From Anthopleura xanthogrammica (taxonomy: Eukaryota > Cnidaria > Anthozoa > Actiniaria > Actiniidae): DNA of 64,000 nt. The DNA lies in the NCBI GenBank assembly GCA_964019055.1, contig CAXHSA010000111.1, positions 1 through 64,000 on the forward strand, written 5' to 3'. Under the pieces are notes generated by a model. The model saw only the letters and a list, made by a program, of their open reading frames with translations. It ran no database searches and was not told where the DNA came from. Made by a program: the position numbers and the translations under genes. Numbering within the stretch: position 1 is the stretch's first letter; every line of letters starts with the position of its first letter. Positions 27,054 to 37,975 of the stretch are shown here, piece after piece.

Positions 27054-29620
27054 TCATGATAATACCTCTTGAGATAAAAACACGACGTTTTGGCGAAAAA
27101 AAATTCGGTTTTGGCTGAGTAAAGGTGCTTTTTGGTCAAAAAAGCTGTTTTTTGCTGAGAAAATTTGAAATTTGCTGAGAATTTTCTTTTGCTCAAAACA
27201 CGACGTTTTCACTGCTAAACGCAAGTTTTGGCCGAGAAAAGCACATTTTGGGTGTCCAAAACACTGTTTTGCTGGGGGAAAAAACTTTTTAGCCCAAAAA
27301 ACTGAAAAATGGCCATTTTGGCTCTCAAAACCAGGTTTTTCGCTTACGGCGTGACCTGTTTGCTGAAACCCCCACTTTTTGCTCATGATAATACCTCTTG
27401 AGATAAAAACACGACGTTTTGGCGAAAAAAAAAATTCGGTTTTGCCTGAGTAAAGGTGCTTTTTGGTCAAAAAAGCTGTTTTTTGCTGAGAAAATTTGAA
27501 ATTTGCTGAGAATTTTCTTTTGCTCAAAACACGACGTTTTCACTGCTAAACGCAAGTTTTGGCCGAGAAAAGCACATTTTGGGTGTCCAAAACACTGTTT
27601 TGCTGGGGGAAAAAACTTTTTAGCCCAAAAAACTGAAAAATGGCCATTTTGGCTCTCAAAACCAGGTTTTTCGCTTACGGCGTGACCTGTTTGCTGAAAC
27701 CCCCACTTTTTGCTCATGATAATACCTCTTGAGATAAAAACACGACGTTTTGGCGAAAAAAAAAATCGGTTTTGGCTGAGTAAAGGTGCTTTTTGGTCAA
27801 AAAAGCTGTTTTTTGCTGAGAAAATTTGAAATTTGCTGAGAATTTTCTTTTGCTCAAAACACGACGTTTTCACTGCTAAACGGAAGTTTTGGCCGAGAAA
27901 AGCACATTTTGGGTGTCCAAAACACTGTTTTGCTGGGGGAAAAAACTTTTTAGCCCAAAAAACTGAAAAATGGCCATTTTGGCTCTCAAAACCAGGTTTT
28001 TCGCTTACGGCGTGACCTGTTTGCTGAAACCCCCACTTTTTGCTCATGATAATACCTCTTGAGATAAAAACACGACGTTTTGGCGAAAAAAATTCGGTTT
28101 TGGCTGAGTAAAGGTGCTTTTTGGTCAAAAAAGCTGTTTTTTGCTGAGAAAATTTGAAATTTGCTGAGAATTTTCTTTTGCTCAAAACACGACGTTTTCA
28201 CTGCTAAACGCAAGTTTTGGCCGAGAAAAGCACATTTTGGGTGTCCAAAACACTGTTTTGCTGGGGGAAAAAACTTTTTAGCCCAAAAAACTGAAAAATG
28301 GCCATTTTGGCTCTCAAAACCAGGTTTTTCGCTTACGGCGTGACCTGTTTGCTGAAACCCCCACTTTTTGCTCATGATAATACCTCTTGAGATAAAAACA
28401 CGACGTTTTGGCGAAAAAAAATTCGGTTTTGGCTGAGTAAAGGTGCTTTTTGGTCAAAAAAGCTGTTTTTTGCTGAGAAAATTTGAAATTTGCTGAGAAT
28501 TTTCTTTTGCTCAAAACACGACGTTTTCACTGCTAAACGCAAGTTTTGGCCGAGAAAAGCACATTTTGGGTGTCCAAAACACTGTTTTGCTGGGGGGAAA
28601 AACTTTTTAGCCCAAAAAACTGAAAAATGGCCATTTTGGCTCTCAAAACCAGGTTTTTCGCTTACGGCGTGACCTGTTTGCTGAAACCCCCACTTTTTGC
28701 TCATGATAATACCTCTTGAGATAAAAACACGACGTTTTGGCGAAAAAAAATTCGGTTTTGGCTGAGTAAAGGTGCTTTTTGGTCAAAAAAGCTGTTTTTT
28801 GCTGAGAAAATTTGAAATTTGCTGAGAATTTTCTTTTGCTCAAAACACGACGTTTTCACTGCTAAACGCAAGTTTTGGCCGAGAAAAGCACATTTTGGGT
28901 GTCCAAAACACTGTTTTGCTGGGGGAAAAAACTTTTTAGCCCAAAAAACTGAAAAATGGCCATTTTGGCTCTCAAAACCAGGTTTTTCGCTTACGGCGTG
29001 ACCTGTTTGCTGAAACCCCCACTTTTTGCTCATGATAATACCTCTTGAGATAAAAACACGACGTTTTGGCGAAAAAAAATTCGGTTTTGGCTGAGTAAAG
29101 GTGCTTTTTGGTCAAAAAAGCTGTTTTTTGCTGAGAAAATTTGAAATTTGCTGAGAATTTTCTTTTGCTCAAAACACGACGTTTTCACTGCTAAACGCAA
29201 GTTTTGGCCGAGAAAAGCACATTTTGGGTGTCCAAAACACTGTTTTGCTGGGGGAAAAAACTTTTTAGCCCAAAAAACTGAAAAATGGCCATTTTGGCTC
29301 TCAAAACCAGGTTTTTCGCTTACGGCGTGACCTGTTTGCTGAAACCCCCACTTTTTGCTCATGATAATACCTCTTGAGATAAAAACACGACGTTTTGGCG
29401 AAAAAAAATTCGGTTTTGGCTGAGTAAAGGTGCTTTTTGGTCAAAAAAGCTGTTTTTTGCTGAGAAAATTTGAAATTTGCTGAGAATTTTCTTTTGCTCA
29501 AAACACGACGTTTTCACTGCTAAACGCAAGTTTTGGCCGAGAAAAGCACATTTTGGGTGTCCAAAACACTGTTTTGCTGGGGGAAAAAACGTTTTAGCCC
29601 AAAAAACTGAAAAATGGCCA
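27054..29620. repeat. Satellite block shared with the right array (copy 1)
   Basis: This block carries a series of unusual markers in order: a ten-A run plus a G-to-C change at 27445, a ten-A TCGG junction near 27755, a seven-A run ending at 28092, a six-G run starting at 28592, and a T-to-G change at 29591. All recur in the right array at a constant offset of 32812 bp. One private difference is the C-to-G change at 27883. Beyond about 27.0 kb on the left and 29.62 kb on the right the two arrays no longer share variants, which limits the block to about eight monomers. Confidence 0.75.
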
Positions 29621-30956
29621 TTTTGGCTCTCCAAACCAGGTTTTTCGCTTACGGCGTGACCTGTTTGCTGAAACCCCCACTTTTTGCTCATGATAATACC
29701 TCTTGAGATAAAAACACGACGTTTTGGCGAAAAAAAATTCGGTTTTGGCTGAGTAAAGGTGCTTTTTGGTCAAAAAAGCTGTTTTTTGCTGAGAAAATTT
29801 GAAATTTGTTGAGAATTTTCTTTTGCTCAAAACACGACGTTTTCACTGCTAAACGCAAGTTTTGGCCGAGAAAAGCACATTTTGGGTGTCCAAAACACTG
29901 TTTTGCTGGGGGGGAAAACTTTTTAGCCCAAAAAACTGAAAAATGGCCATTTTGGCTCTCAAAACCAGGTTTTTCGCTTACGGCGTGACCTGTTTGCTGA
30001 AACCCCCACTTTTTGCTCATGATAATACCTCTTGAGATAAAAACACGACGTTTTGGCGAAAAAAAATTCGGTTTTGGCTGAGTAAAGGTGCTTTTTGGTC
30101 AAAAAAGCTGTTTTTTGCTGAGAAAATTTGAAATTTGCTGAGAATTTTCTTTTGCTCAAAACACGACGTTTTCACTGCTAAACGCAAGTTTTGGCCGAGA
30201 AAAGCACATTTTGGGTGTCCAAAACACTGTTTTGCTGGGGGAAAAAACTTTTTAGCCCAAAAAACTGAAAAATGGCCATTTTGGCTCTCAAAACCAGGTT
30301 TTTCGCTTACGGCGTGACCTGTTTGCTGAAACCCCCACTTTTTGCTCATGATAATACCTCTTGAGATAAAAACACGACGTTTTGGCGAAAAAAAATTCGG
30401 TTTTGGCTGAGTAAAGGTGCTTTTTGGTCAAAAAAGCTGTTTTTTGCTGAGAAAATTTGAAATTTGCTGAGAATTTTCTTTTGCTCAAAACACGACGTTT
30501 TCACTGCTAAACGCAAGTTTTGGCCGAGAAAAGCACATTTTGGGTGTCCAAAACACTGTTTTGCTGGGGGAAAAAACTTTTTAGCCCAAAAAACTGAAAA
30601 ATGGCCATTTTGGCTCTCAAAACCAGGTTTTTCGCTTACGGCGTGACCTGTTTGCTGAAACCCCCACTTTTTGCTCATGATAATACCTCTTGAGATAAAA
30701 ACACGACGTTTTGGCGAAAAAAAATTCGGTTTTGGCTGAGTAAAGGTGCTTTTTGGTCAAAAAAGCTGTTTTTTGCTGAGAAAATTTGAAATTTGCTGAG
30801 AATTTTCTTTTGCTCAAAACACGACGTTTTCACTGCTAAACGCAAGTTTTGGCCGAGAAAAGCACATTTTGGGTGTCCAAAACACTGTTTTGCTGGGGGA
30901 AAAAACGTTTTAGCCCAAAAAACTGAAAAATGGCCATTTTGGCTCTCAAAACCAGG

Positions 30957-30959
30957 TTT
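30957..30959. repeat. Target-site duplication TTT, left copy
   Basis: The undisturbed satellite has a T5 run at this point (for example 30628-30632, exactly 329 bp upstream). Here only three T residues precede the transposon, while five follow it at 38772-38776. Eight T residues in total against five in the empty site means three bases were duplicated. CACTA/EnSpm elements characteristically make 3-bp target duplications. Confidence 0.88.
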
Positions 30960-30987
30960 CACTCGACGAAATAATGGATTTGGTCAT
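30960..30987 (+). repeat. Left terminal inverted repeat (28 bp)
   Basis: It begins CACTCGACG and shares the 16-bp core CGAAATAATGGATTTG with the reverse complement of 38745-38771, followed by TCAT after a one-base gap. Two substitutions and one indel separate the two TIRs. The terminal CACT fits the CACTA superfamily, whose ends usually read CACTA or CACTG; the fifth base here (C on the left, T on the right) is a small departure. Confidence 0.92.
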
Positions 30988-31330
30988 CATATGTCCACCT
31001 GGCAAATGTTGGGCAAATATGGTGCTCTATATTTGCCCATACATGTGCCTATGCAGGCAAAGGTCGGGGTAAATTTGTAATACATTTGCCATTAATTTGA
31101 CATGTATCTGAACACATGGGTAAATATGTTACATATTTGCCCATAGTTTAGACACGTTTACCCAGTGGGGACATATGGTGACCGTTTTTGCCCCCATATT
31201 TGCCCTATCGCCTAATGAAGGGTACATATGAAATCAACTTTGCACTAGGCTTTGCCCCATATTTACCTGGGGGAGGGGGAGGGGCAAATACAATACCCCA
31301 TAGTATACCGCGATATAAGGTTTCCGTTTC
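30988..31330. promoter_or_regulatory. Left subterminal repeat region, candidate accessory-protein binding sites
   Basis: This non-coding stretch is dense in variants of one word. ATATTTGCCC is found at 31029-31038, 31133-31142 and 31196-31205. Its complement GGGCAAATAT is at 31011-31020, with looser copies such as GGCAAATGTT at 31001 and GGGGCAAATA near 31280. The same word occurs in the right subterminal region and the minisatellite. In plant En/Spm elements the small protein TNPA binds multiple short subterminal repeats in both orientations; a similar role here is inference. No convincing gene lies in this interval. Confidence 0.7.
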
Positions 31331-31918
31331 AATTCATTGCAAAACATTTCAAAACAAATCAAAAAATTTCAACTGAATTATGGATGCTTGCTTGTATTTT
31401 ACGACGTACGATGGATGAGTCAAATTTTTCTCCGAGCACATGACATTACAGTTGCGATCACATTCAATTATTGTTTTGCTTTGATGTCATAAAAGCGAGG
31501 CTATATGCGTTGATACACAGGAAAATACGCGGACGACGTATTTAAATTATGAGTAAGCCGTGCATGCGTTTTTTCCAGTAACAATAAGAAAACTGACCCA
31601 TTAGCCCCACCCCAACCGCTGACATCTATAATATCAATTAACATTATTTGAAGCATCAATTTTATTCAGTCTAAACATATGCATTCATCTTTTTTATTGG
31701 CAATATATACAATTTCATTTATAATTATTTTCATTATTTAATTTTAAACTGATCAAACGTCTCATTAGTTCATTATTCAACTTTCATTTTGACTCTCTAG
31801 TTACTGATGCACAGTTCAAACAGTTTATGTTTGATAGTTTTGAATATTCATGCAACGTTCCCTGGTTAACATGGATGATACTTTACGGTCATCTCCATAT
31901 AGTTTTCCAACATGAAGT
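31331..31918. other. AT-rich 3' flank of the transposase gene
   Basis: No coding potential is visible. On the minus strand AATAAA words occur at 31693-31698 and 31661-31666, about 220-260 bp past the transposase stop, and could serve as its poly(A) signal. A short inverted repeat, AAATACG / CGTATTT with a 7-bp spacer, lies at 31523-31543; its significance is unknown. Confidence 0.5.
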
Positions 31919-34900
31919 TCATCCGTATAATTTACGTTGTAAAGGACAAACAATTAATACTCTTTCTTTGTCAATAACATCGTAAGCAGCAACAAACTGG
32001 CTGTGTATCCTTTGTATGGGAATGAATGTACAGGGCCCTTCCATTTCAAACAAGTTTCTGCACCAAATTTCGTGAGGTCTGCCAATCCTATGTCTTTCTG
32101 GATGACGCTGAAACCATCGAACCTTTGCCATACACAATGATTCCTGCTTGCCATCAATTTTAATGGTTTGTTTGAGAAAGAAATCGATAACACCAGGGCG
32201 CAAGTCAAATGAATCGGTCTCAATGCTGCCACTATATTGGCCACACCAACTTGCAAGAATGAAAGAAGAACGTTCCAGTCTAGAGTCAGAGGAGCCTAGC
32301 TTTGTCCCCGAATATCCAATCGTGCTAATTCTCTCAAACGTATCAGTAACACATTCGATGACCGACTGTTGTGGTAAAATTGTTTCATAAGTTTTCAAGA
32401 GATATTCTGTATAGTCATCATCAAGGACATCAATGGATCGAGGTGAAAAACATGAGTATGCATTTATATTGCTCCACTCTAAGCAACGTTGTACTTGATC
32501 AACTGAAAGATTAAGTGTTGATGGTATTGACGGGATGCTTTCGCCAAGTGTTCCTACTTGTTGTGCCTCCTGAAGAAGTTGAAAAACAGGTTGGAAAGTT
32601 TCTTGAAATCTCTCTGGTAAAGGGATATCTCTTAGTTCATGCTTCTGGAGAAATTTTCTCATAATCTGTATTTCAACAGATCTATTGTTTGTTTGAAACG
32701 CTCCTAAAATCCCATTAAAACGTTCAAAGCTGAAAAGCCAAAATGAATATACAGGTCCGTAATCCAAAATACATTGTTTGAGGTGTAGGTGTAGGTGCAT
32801 GTTTGGCGTAACACGTTCCTTTCCATATCTGTTTTCAAACGATTTACAAAATCTCACAAGGTAATCATGTCCTTCTTGTAGCTCTTCAGTTGTTATAAGT
32901 GGAGAACAAAGGTGAAAGCAGGACAACACGAACAATCTCCACAGCTCCAAATCATCTGTTGGAATGATATTCCACATACAGAATACAGAATACAACAGAG
33001 TCCATGTTTTCCACTGATCAGCAGTAAATCCTCCAAACGATGTTGATATCTTTTTCGGTAGACGCCCAATAAATGATGGTGCTTTGACGTCATCTACCTT
33101 TTCTTGGATTTTATTTAGATTTTCTCTAGAAATAATTGGCGTTTCAGCATTTAACCATACATTTTTCATTAAATGTTTTGCTGTCCCTAAAAACAAATTG
33201 TGCATAGGATCAACAACATGATAACGAGTACAATCGAAGTAAGGCAACTGCAAGAGTTCAGAATATCTTGTTCCGGTTGAAGTTTCAATTTGTGTTCGTT
33301 CATCAGCTGTGGTTGCATTGAGTATTTTCTGAGCTTCTCTTCGATGCTCTTCGTTTCTCCTTGGTATATCGTCTTCTTCGAAACCTGAAAAATCCATGCT
33401 ACTAAATTCTCCGGGAAAAAATCTTTTGCACTTTGAGCACCCTCGGTGAGCAGTACATCCTAAGAAACCGCAAACTTTTCTAAGTGCAGGAATGTCGCAA
33501 GCGATGCAAAGAAGGGCAGCTCGAAAACATCTTGCTGTTCTACTCCCATGAGGCCGAACTTGGATGCCTTCCTGCCACAATAAGTTCAATTCAGCTACAA
33601 GTGGTTGTAAGTACGTATTGATAGTCAATTTGGGCTCGTGTGGACCAGGTATTACCCCAACTATTATTACGTTTTCCTCTTTGTACCTTTCTTTTCTCGG
33701 AAGATTTAGAAGGACCATATATATGACTCCAACGCTATACACACTGTGCTTAAAAGGCTGAAACCAGTCAACATTCAACATAAAAGCATAATTATTATGC
33801 TGGGCAAGGAAAGGAGTGCCGTTGAAATATTGCCAATCTTTCCACACTTGGCCATCGTAAATATCGACTAAAATATCGTCCGGTACATTCCGATTTCTCC
33901 AAATCTCACATTTTTGTACAAAGTCTGGTCGCTTAATAAAGTGAGTTAGAGTCTCTCTAATGCTTCTATAACAATAAACTTTATGTGGGTACAATTTTGT
34001 CTGTCCATTTTTTAAACGGATTTCTTTAAGCACTTCCGCTCCACAAGGTCTGCGGCGAAACAATTGACGGTGATTCGGAAAAGCAATGTGAGAACATGGT
34101 TTAGCAATGACACGACCAAATCTTGTTGTAATGCAGTCTTGAAAACGGTATAGTGTGTCGCATTTTGGACAAACGACATACTTTGTATGCTTATCTTTAA
34201 AAGAAAGAGACTTTTTCAAGAGTTTGAATGAACTCGGAAAAACCAATACTGCAGTTGAGAAAATAATTGGTGAAAGCTCACACAAAACCTGAAAAATCGC
34301 TTTAAAAAAGGCGAGGAGAATATCAATACCTCGGTCTGGTACTGAAAAGTATGCAGACCAAAAGCACACAAACAAGGCAATCCAGTTAATAAGGGTCACT
34401 CGGGAACTTGCTTCAACGACAACGTTTATTTCTGCACTAGATTGTTCAAAATCTCTTTCTAGGTCTTCGATATCAATATCCCAAGTTTCAACCAATCTCC
34501 TTCTTTCATTTACTCCTATCTCTTCATTGTCAGATTCACTGTCTGACTTGTGATGATCCCAAAACACTTGATCTTCTTCCTCAAAGTTATTTCTTCCGTC
34601 TCCTTAAAAATTAAGCAAACATATTTCATCTAGTCGGCATTGAATAACCCGCAACAGAGTTCAAGATTAAGTCTAAAACCATATTATAATACTAGACGTA
34701 TTAATGTGTAAACCTGGGCTTCCCAGGATAAGAAAAATCTCAGAAAAAAAAGATAAACCATGTATTCCTGGGCTAAATTTAGAACTTTTGAGCCAAATGT
34801 TGCTCTGAAAATAAAGTCTCAGTAAAACAACAATTAATAATTTGTAAAAGAAAAAAATCGAAAATAAGAAAGTAAGAGACATTTTATACTTAAATCACTT

Positions 34901-35523
34901 GTGATTGTATTTCTCTGATGGATAACGTGACAAACAAGTTTGGCCGGATACCATGGCATCTCTGGATTACCACAGTCATAAACTAATTTAATTTGGAGCC
35001 GCGAACTTACAACAGAATCCATTTGAGCATAGAAAATTCTTTTCGGCGTTTAAATACCTTTTTGTGAAGAAGCTGATAAGAATTCGTCATTTGGTGGTTG
35101 TTTTGCATTTGACACATCTGAGGAGCCTTGATCAGTTTGGTCCAAAACGTTTATCTCACTGTAGTCATTAGACGAAGTGTCGTTTTGGCCGTCAATCTCG
35201 TGAGTGAAAATACTATCATTTGAGTCTTCGTCGTCATTCCACTGTAATTGCCATTCATTTGTTAAAGGATTATAAAAGTCTTCTTTGTGACGGCAAAACA
35301 CTCTGTAATGTAGATCTTCGTTACAGTGAAAGCAATGATAACGCTTTGGCATCGCAGAAGACATTTTGTTTGCCAGAACGCTAACTATATAATCAAAAAG
35401 ACGATATATATCATTGGGATAATTACTCAAAATCCAAGCATTTTGATTGGCTAACAGCCATCTTCCCGCGTAATAAAATTCCACGTCTATCAACGAAATG
35501 CCATTGGACAAAACCACGTCCAT
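31919..35523 (-). CDS. CACTA/EnSpm (tnp2-family) transposase, two exons, 1049 aa
   Basis: Catalyses cut-and-paste transposition of the element. Exon 1 is 35523-35058 and exon 2 is 34602-31919. The single 455-bp intron has GT/AG ends and splits a Gly codon, so the two parts join exactly in frame (1050 codons with the stop). Exon 2 alone has no nearby ATG at its open start, which supports the upstream exon. Landmarks in the joined protein: a CxxC...H knuckle at about 64-79; an acidic Ser/Asp-rich linker at about 95-160; a strongly hydrophobic segment at about 225-285; a Cys/His cluster opening CPKC at about 300-342; and a tnp2-like core from about 430. The core has Asp434 (NVDWF), Asp525 (CDIPA), a Cys/His cluster at 533-547, the DPMHNLFLG motif at 620-628 and Glu782 (SFERFNG). 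The catalytic triad is probably Asp434, Asp525 and one acidic residue such as Glu782; this assignment is inferred. A stop codon lies directly before the first ATG. Met54 or Met58 are alternative starts. Confidence 0.9.
34603..35057 (-). other. Intron of the transposase gene (455 bp)
   Basis: Read on the minus strand, the donor is AAAAAG|GTATTT and the acceptor is TTTTTAAG|GAG after an AT/T-rich tract. Removing it joins the zinc-knuckle exon to the catalytic exon in frame. Short open frames inside it (for example around 34834-35022) start within the intron and resemble nothing I recognise, so they are not called as exons. Retaining the intron would stop translation two codons after the donor. 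Confidence 0.8.
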
Positions 35524-35957
35524 TCTTTATTACATCCTTTTCCTTAGAGCTGTCACTGTTCGCCGCAGATAAGATACAGTGGTTTACCAAAGTTTTAGAG
35601 ATAGAAACTGATCAAATTTATTGCAATGATATTTCGTGAATCTACGCTTCAGCAAAAGTTTCTTGACTTTCTTGACTTTAAAATAAAGCAAATAGCTTTA
35701 AGGGATACCAGAAAGTTGTGACTTTTTTATTATTAGACTTCATTATATTCATTATTTTTTAGTATTTCTTCATTATATGAACGTATATGTCATCACATGT
35801 CACGTGATGAATAGGGGGAAAGATTTGTTCAGTGGATGTACTTATCCGTTCATTCGCCTTTAGGTCACAAACAGGTAACAAACTCTGTCGGTCATCTAGT
35901 TTTCCACACATATTCTATTTTTGCTAATAAGGAAGGTTCATTCTTTGCGATCAAAAA
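35524..35957. promoter_or_regulatory. Divergent (bidirectional) promoter region between the two transposon genes
   Basis: This 434-bp gap separates the start codons of the minus-strand transposase and the plus-strand partner gene, so both promoters must lie in it unless there are far upstream non-coding exons. It holds a perfect 7-bp inverted repeat, TCATCAC / GTGATGA with a 7-bp spacer, at 35790-35810. Inside that lies the 8-bp palindrome TCACGTGA at 35800-35807, whose core CACGTG is an E-box. No clear TATA box is seen close to either start. Shared control of both genes is inference. Confidence 0.65.
35790..35810. promoter_or_regulatory. E-box-containing palindrome in the divergent promoter
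   Basis: TCATCAC and GTGATGA form a perfect inverted repeat around ATGTCAC. It overlaps the palindrome TCACGTGA (35800-35807), which contains the canonical E-box CACGTG bound by bHLH-type factors. A second CACATG half-like E-box lies at 35794-35799. It could be a host-factor or transposon-protein site; sequence alone cannot decide. Confidence 0.4.
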
Positions 35958-37781
35958 ATGGGAAGAACAACTCCACCATTACCAGGACGCCCAATGCCAC
36001 TCCATTCTGTGACAGAAACTACCACTACGAGCAGTACGAGTAGAAATACTGAAAATGGCGCCAATTCTCAAAGGCTAAATGTGCTTATTCCTTCTGTCCC
36101 TGGTGGTTGCGAGGATGTGCTAAGGGAGCACAGAAATCGCCTTTTGCAAGCAACATCAACCGAGAACGAGAATGTTGACCCCGAAAGCGCCAATGAAATT
36201 TCTCCTAATATCGAGACGATTATGAAACAGTTTAAACAACTCCAAGAACAAAACCGCCAAATACTAGCGGCCTTACAAGAAAATCAGCATACTAAGGACA
36301 ACGGCAAGACCAAGGTTACTGTCTCAAAGGCTGTTGCAGTGAGTATTAAGGCAATGTTTAAAAAAGCAGACTATTTTTTATTGATAATTTTACCGTGATT
36401 TATTGGCGCGAAGAAAAAAGTTGGTATAATTATGCAGCGATATAATTTATGCAATGCTAAAATTGGCGGGAAACATAAGACATGCACGTGGTTAAATATA
36501 TGCTACAAAATATTACTATTGACTCGCAATAATAATACTAATGATAATAATAATTTCCTAGTTTTTTTTTTTTTTGTAAAGGAATTAATTTGATTTTGAC
36601 TTTTTTCAATGTTATACAATCACAGCCATGAAAAGAATGAAAACATTCTTACTATATCTAAGAATAACTTGCTTCCTATGATTTTAATGGATTTAATTAT
36701 TTTTCAGTCTGAAGTACGCTTGGTAGCAAAGAAACTGCGGGATCGGGTCGAAAACCCTCTCATATGGGATTTTACTAAAGCGTAAGTATGAAAATCTAAT
36801 GACAAATTATCTTGTCTGAAACATCCATGGTTTCTCCACTTACCACTCAAATATGGCATTTCCTAATTAGTTTCAGAGATGACGTCAACGAAGCGATGAA
36901 CAACGCGATAAGGGAAAGAGTTCAGAACGTGCATAAGGATGTCTCTGCCGTCGAGTTAGAAGGTATTTATGTCTTTGATGACACTTTTGTATTTTGTAAT
37001 TCAAAATGCGGAAAGCCTTACACACCTATCAAAGTTAGTCTGCGGGGGGAGTGCGGACAAAGGGTGGGGATTTGAAATGTCAACTAAATGCCAAAATTTC
37101 AAATAAAATTCCGAGAAAATTACTATTGGATTGGTATTGTTATTGATTATTGTGCTAAAATTTAATATAACGTTATATAATGTTATAATTTCAGCTGCCC
37201 TTAAAAGCCACTTTCTCACGAGAAGAAAAAGAAGTAAACGAGAGCGTTCAGGAGCCCTTGGAAGACATCAAAAGATGCAGCGGAAGACACAAAGAAAACA
37301 AAATGTGAGTACTAGCTGATTTTGCAGCGAGCATGACTTTGTTTAATGAGGAAAGTGAAACTGAAGTTTGACTGAAAGTGTTTCTTTTTGGTTTTAGCTC
37401 CTAAAATCCAGATCCAAGGCATCGGACTTATCAACCTCGCTTACACCAGGGGACAAGGAAAAAATCAAGTCCATTATGAAACTTGAGTATATGTCATCAG
37501 AGGAGTCCATGTCAGAGGCTGATGACCAGGATGATGAATTGAACACAGCGGGCAGTGGCTCTGATAGTGAAGGGGGCCCTCCTAAGCAGAGGAAAGTTTT
37601 AATAAAACACCCTCTGCCATGGAGAAGTCCCCTAGCAAACCAGTTCATGGAAAGTATGGACCGAAAAGCGAAAAGGAGGCTGTCAGAGCGCAGCCTCACC
37701 ATGCTTTTAAAGCGCAAAATCGGGGAGCCGTCAAGACGCCCAAGGCCAACTGGAGGTCCCGAATGGGCAGTGAGAGCATAA
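35958..37781 (+). CDS. Transposon accessory protein, TNPA-like by position, five exons, 344 aa
   Basis: Exons 35958-36338, 36708-36781, 36877-36962, 37195-37304 and 37398-37781 are all bounded by GT/AG and sum to 1035 nt (344 codons plus a stop). The predicted protein has a Pro/Ser/Thr-rich N-terminus (about 1-80), a Gln-rich probable coiled coil at about 85-112, and a helical segment encoded by exons 2-3 (about 128-180). A highly basic stretch with Arg/Lys clusters (about 185-220) looks like a nuclear or nucleic-acid-binding signal. An acidic Ser/Glu/Asp patch follows at about 250-275, then a C-terminal block with LPWRSPLANQF, SERSLTMLLKRK and a final PEWAVRA. I do not recognise a named domain, though similar C-terminal blocks seem familiar from invertebrate transposon-associated hypothetical proteins. 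Position beside the transposase, charge pattern and coiled coil suggest a DNA-binding partner like En/Spm TNPA; that function is inferred. Confidence 0.78.
36339..37397 (+). other. Introns of the accessory gene (four, with short exons between)
   Basis: Introns are 36339-36707 (donor GTGAGT), 36782-36876 (GTAAGT), 36963-37194 (GTATTT) and 37305-37397 (GTGAGT); each ends in TTTCAG or TTTTAG. The first contains a poly-T run near 36560-36576. Exon phases match without adjustment across all four junctions. Such agreement is unlikely by chance and argues that the gene is intact. Confidence 0.78.
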
Positions 37782-37975
37782 TCCAGCACATGCCAAAAGA
37801 TATTGACAACTGAATATATATAATCTTCTTTCACAAATTGTCACAAGAAAACTTCAAACACGCTATTTCCCTCACAGAACTAGCATTTTCAATTGTAGTT
37901 ATCAAATTCATTATTGTTAATCGTCAAGAAAAGGAAACACAATAAAATGTTTCAGTATGATTTATGTCTTTTTAT
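37782..37975 (+). other. 3' untranslated region of the accessory gene with poly(A) signal
   Basis: An AATAAA hexamer at 37941-37946 lies about 160 bp after the stop codon and is followed by T-rich sequence, as expected for a polyadenylation site. Nothing else is seen in this stretch before the minisatellite begins. Confidence 0.65.

Larger units (their letters stand above)
1..30959. repeat. Left satellite DNA array, 329-bp monomer, about 94 tandem copies
   Basis: Every anchor word in this stretch (for example TTTTTCGCTTACGGCG, or the CTCATGATAATACC word) recurs every 329 bp with only occasional changes of 1-3 bp, always on the same strand. The array runs off the left edge of the window, so its true length is unknown. 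Most monomers look identical; variants are single substitutions or length changes in the A8, A6, G5 and T5 runs. The first three monomers carry private changes: a 3-bp shortening near 411, a G-to-C change at 472 and a substitution cluster near 985. Many short reading frames of 60-110 codons occur on both strands once per monomer. They overlap one another, show no codon-level constraint and are treated as noise. Function is unknown; size, homogeneity and length fit centromeric, pericentromeric or subtelomeric heterochromatin. Confidence 0.98.

Noticed and set aside
1..30959. CRISPR-like array
   Set aside because: The whole 329-bp unit is repeated with no unique spacers, the repeat is far too long, and the context is eukaryotic.
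31188..31443. Short plus-strand frames near the left end of the transposon
   Set aside because: They lie in the AT-rich subterminal region and cover the ATATTTGCCC words; no domain, no splice partners and no typical composition of coding sequence.
33564..33761. Plus-strand frame antisense to the transposase
   Set aside because: It lies wholly within the conserved catalytic exon on the opposite strand and is a shadow of it.
34673..35022. Minus-strand frames inside the transposase intron as extra exons
   Set aside because: The direct 35058-to-34602 junction already restores frame with GT/AG ends, and the translated intron segments show no family motif.
37394..37834. Minus-strand 146-codon frame opposite the last accessory exon
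   Set aside because: It is antisense to an exon whose plus-strand frame joins four upstream exons in phase and encodes the C-terminal block; the antisense frame has no recognisable feature.
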